Source: Bacteroidia bacterium
GTDB lineage: Bacteria; Bacteroidota; Bacteroidia; NS11-12g; UBA9320
Direction: 5' to 3'
Assembly (NCBI GenBank): GCA_013042025.1
Contig: JABDQY010000123.1
Coordinates: 1-7,767 of the forward strand
DNA: 7,767 nucleotides
Shown here: one piece after another, positions 7,084-7,767 of the stretch
Numbering within the stretch: the first letter of the stretch is position 1
How the letters are laid out: each line of letters begins with the position of its first letter
The notes under the pieces: generated by a model
Told to the model about the DNA's origin: nothing
The model's database searches: none
The model's input: the letters and a program-made list of their open reading frames with translations, nothing else
Made by a program: the position numbers and the translations under genes

Positions 7084-7152
7084 GATAGTGAAGTTTGAAG
7101 CTGCAATAGTCCTAATTTTTATTGATTATTCGTTCAAACAACCATTATAAAC

Positions 7153-7182
7153 TTGCCATATTTAAGTAAATGATTATATTTA
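7153..7182 (+). promoter_or_regulatory. Bacteroidota-type promoter on the + strand
   Basis: TTG at 7153-7155, then 19 bases, then TATATTTA at 7175-7182. This matches the Bacteroidota consensus TTG-N19-TAnnTTTG at all but the last position. An inverted repeat GTAAAT-N6-ATTTAC (7166-7183) covers the downstream element and could be an operator. Transcription would begin near 7189 and run toward the hairpins at 7235-7269, where no + strand gene follows. The region is AT-rich, so a chance match is possible. Confidence 0.35.
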
Positions 7183-7242
7183 CACAGTAAACCTCATTTC
7201 AGATAACTAGAATGTCTGAGATTAATTAACCAAACCTTAGCT

Positions 7243-7269
7243 TAAGGCCTAGAAGATTTCTGGGCCTTA
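7243..7269. terminator. 12-bp hairpin at the 3' end of the DUF4442 gene
   Basis: TAAGGCC-T-AGAA (7243-7254) pairs with TTCT-G-GGCCTTA (7258-7269) around a GAT triloop: 12 pairs including one T-G wobble. On the - strand the stem begins with the TAA stop of the DUF4442 gene and has no T-run after it. On the + strand it is followed by CTTTGTTTT (7270-7278), which looks more like an intrinsic terminator. It may serve both directions. The arm TAAGG can instead pair with CCTTA at 7235-7239. Confidence 0.55.
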
Positions 7270-7737
7270 CTTTGTTTTACAAGACCATTCAAATTCAAAC
7301 TTTGCTACCTCTTCACCTTTTTGGTTTATAGCATATACCTGGAAGACTTTGGTTTGCCCCTCATCACTCAATTTCATTTCATTAATAAACTGATCCATTT
7401 CAGCTGCTTGATTGCATACAAAGTCAATAACACCAATTGCTTTTTTGTCGTATTCTGCTTTAAGAGATACCAATAACATAGAGAATTTATTACCTGAAGC
7501 CACGTATTGATAAAGCAATAAGCCTGTAGTTAGTTCTGCAGCCATTTGCATTGCGGCAAAATACATAGACCTAAATGGATTCTGATTTATCCAACCAAAT
7601 TTAAGACTAGTGACACAGCTCGAATCATCGATTTTTTTAACTCTGACACCCGCTATAAACGCTAATGGAAGTTTCCTTAGTAGGAATAAACGAAAAATAG
7701 GAGAGGTTGCTTGCTTTCTGAATTTAGTAAGATTCAT
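7267..7737 (-). CDS. DUF4442 hotdog-fold (thioesterase-like) protein
   Basis: 156 residues, the usual length for DUF4442 (PF14539, by recall). These proteins have the hotdog fold of acyl-CoA thioesterases; the reaction is not established for this group. Visible landmarks: N-terminal FRKQATSPIFRLFLLRKLPLAFIAGVRVKKID, then GWINQNPFRSMYFAAMQMAAELTTG (49-72), the conserved block with the helix at the core of the fold, then strands MLLVSLKAEYDKKAIG (87-102) and a closing strand VFQVYAINQKGEEVAKFEFEW. No signal peptide or clear membrane helix is seen, so it is probably cytosolic. The ATG at 7735-7737 has an AGGAG seven bases upstream and overlaps the TGA of the preceding frame as ATGA, indicating translational coupling. 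The TAA stop lies inside a hairpin. A role in acyl-CoA turnover is inferred from the fold only. Confidence 0.88.
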   Translation of the reverse strand: MNLTKFRKQATSPIFRLFLLRKLPLAFIAGVRVKKIDDSSCVTSLKFGWINQNPFRSMYFAAMQMAAELTTGLLLYQYVASGNKFSMLLVSLKAEYDKKAIGVIDFVCNQAAEMDQFINEMKLSDEGQTKVFQVYAINQKGEEVAKFEFEWSCKTK

Positions 7738-7767
7738 AATGCTTCTCCTAATTCCGCTGCTTCTTCT
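7734..7767 (-). CDS. Last codons of an upstream gene cut by the window edge
   Basis: On the - strand the frame from the edge reads EEAAELGEAL and ends in TGA (7734-7736), which overlaps the DUF4442 start as ATGA. A 4-base overlap of this kind is typical of operon neighbours, and the residues suit a helical C-terminus. With only ten codons visible the product cannot be recognised, and another frame is also open here, so the call is tentative. Confidence 0.4.
   Translation of the reverse strand, partial: EEAAELGEAL

Noticed and set aside
1..7767. CRISPR arrays, insertion sequences, tRNA/rRNA genes, toxin-antitoxin or defence genes
   Set aside because: No regularly spaced repeats, transposase-like frames, cloverleaf structures or known defence domains were seen; intergenic regions are all under 200 bp.

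Overview
The window is AT-rich bacterial DNA with housekeeping and metabolic genes, most likely from a member of the Bacteroidota. This rests on several family types common in that phylum: an M16 peptidase ending in an 'LELLFGY'-type tail, a WCGD thioredoxin-like protein, a DUF4442 hotdog protein, A-rich leaders that mostly lack Shine-Dalgarno motifs, and one good match to the TTG-N19-TAnnTTTG promoter. A rank below phylum cannot be read from this stretch. No mobile element, tRNA, rRNA, CRISPR array or replication origin was seen.

Layout. The left end on the + strand carries the 3' part of an M16 zinc-peptidase-family gene (to 1652), followed almost without a gap by a classical short-chain dehydrogenase (1657-2355). 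Everything after that is on the - strand. Reading it in its own direction, from high to low coordinates: the last codons of a gene cut by the right edge overlap (ATGA) a DUF4442 hotdog protein (7267-7737). A 183-bp intergenic region follows, with a + strand promoter-like sequence and competing hairpins. Next come an EamA/DMT permease (6196-7083) and a single-cysteine thioredoxin-like protein (5585-6193), two bases apart. Then come the DNA polymerase III sliding clamp dnaN (4357-5481), a terminator hairpin (4222-4252), a small SAM-dependent methyltransferase with a TTG start (3587-4201), and a secreted transglutaminase-like protein (2366-3529). That last gene converges on the SDR with a 10-bp gap.

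How the genes relate. There is no single pathway here. M16 + SDR, permease + thioredoxin-like, and methyltransferase + transglutaminase-like look like short transcription units. dnaN appears to be its own unit, with a 103-bp leader and a terminator.

Most notable observations: (1) the permease's first membrane helix, with its WGSSF signature, lies upstream of the only usable ATG, and the natural start position reads ATA; (2) the secreted transglutaminase-like protein seems to contain a second, degenerate copy of the same fold in its N-terminal half; (3) the 7150-7280 intergenic region looks like a small + strand transcription unit with mutually exclusive hairpins. I found no convincing sign of a new defence or mobile system.
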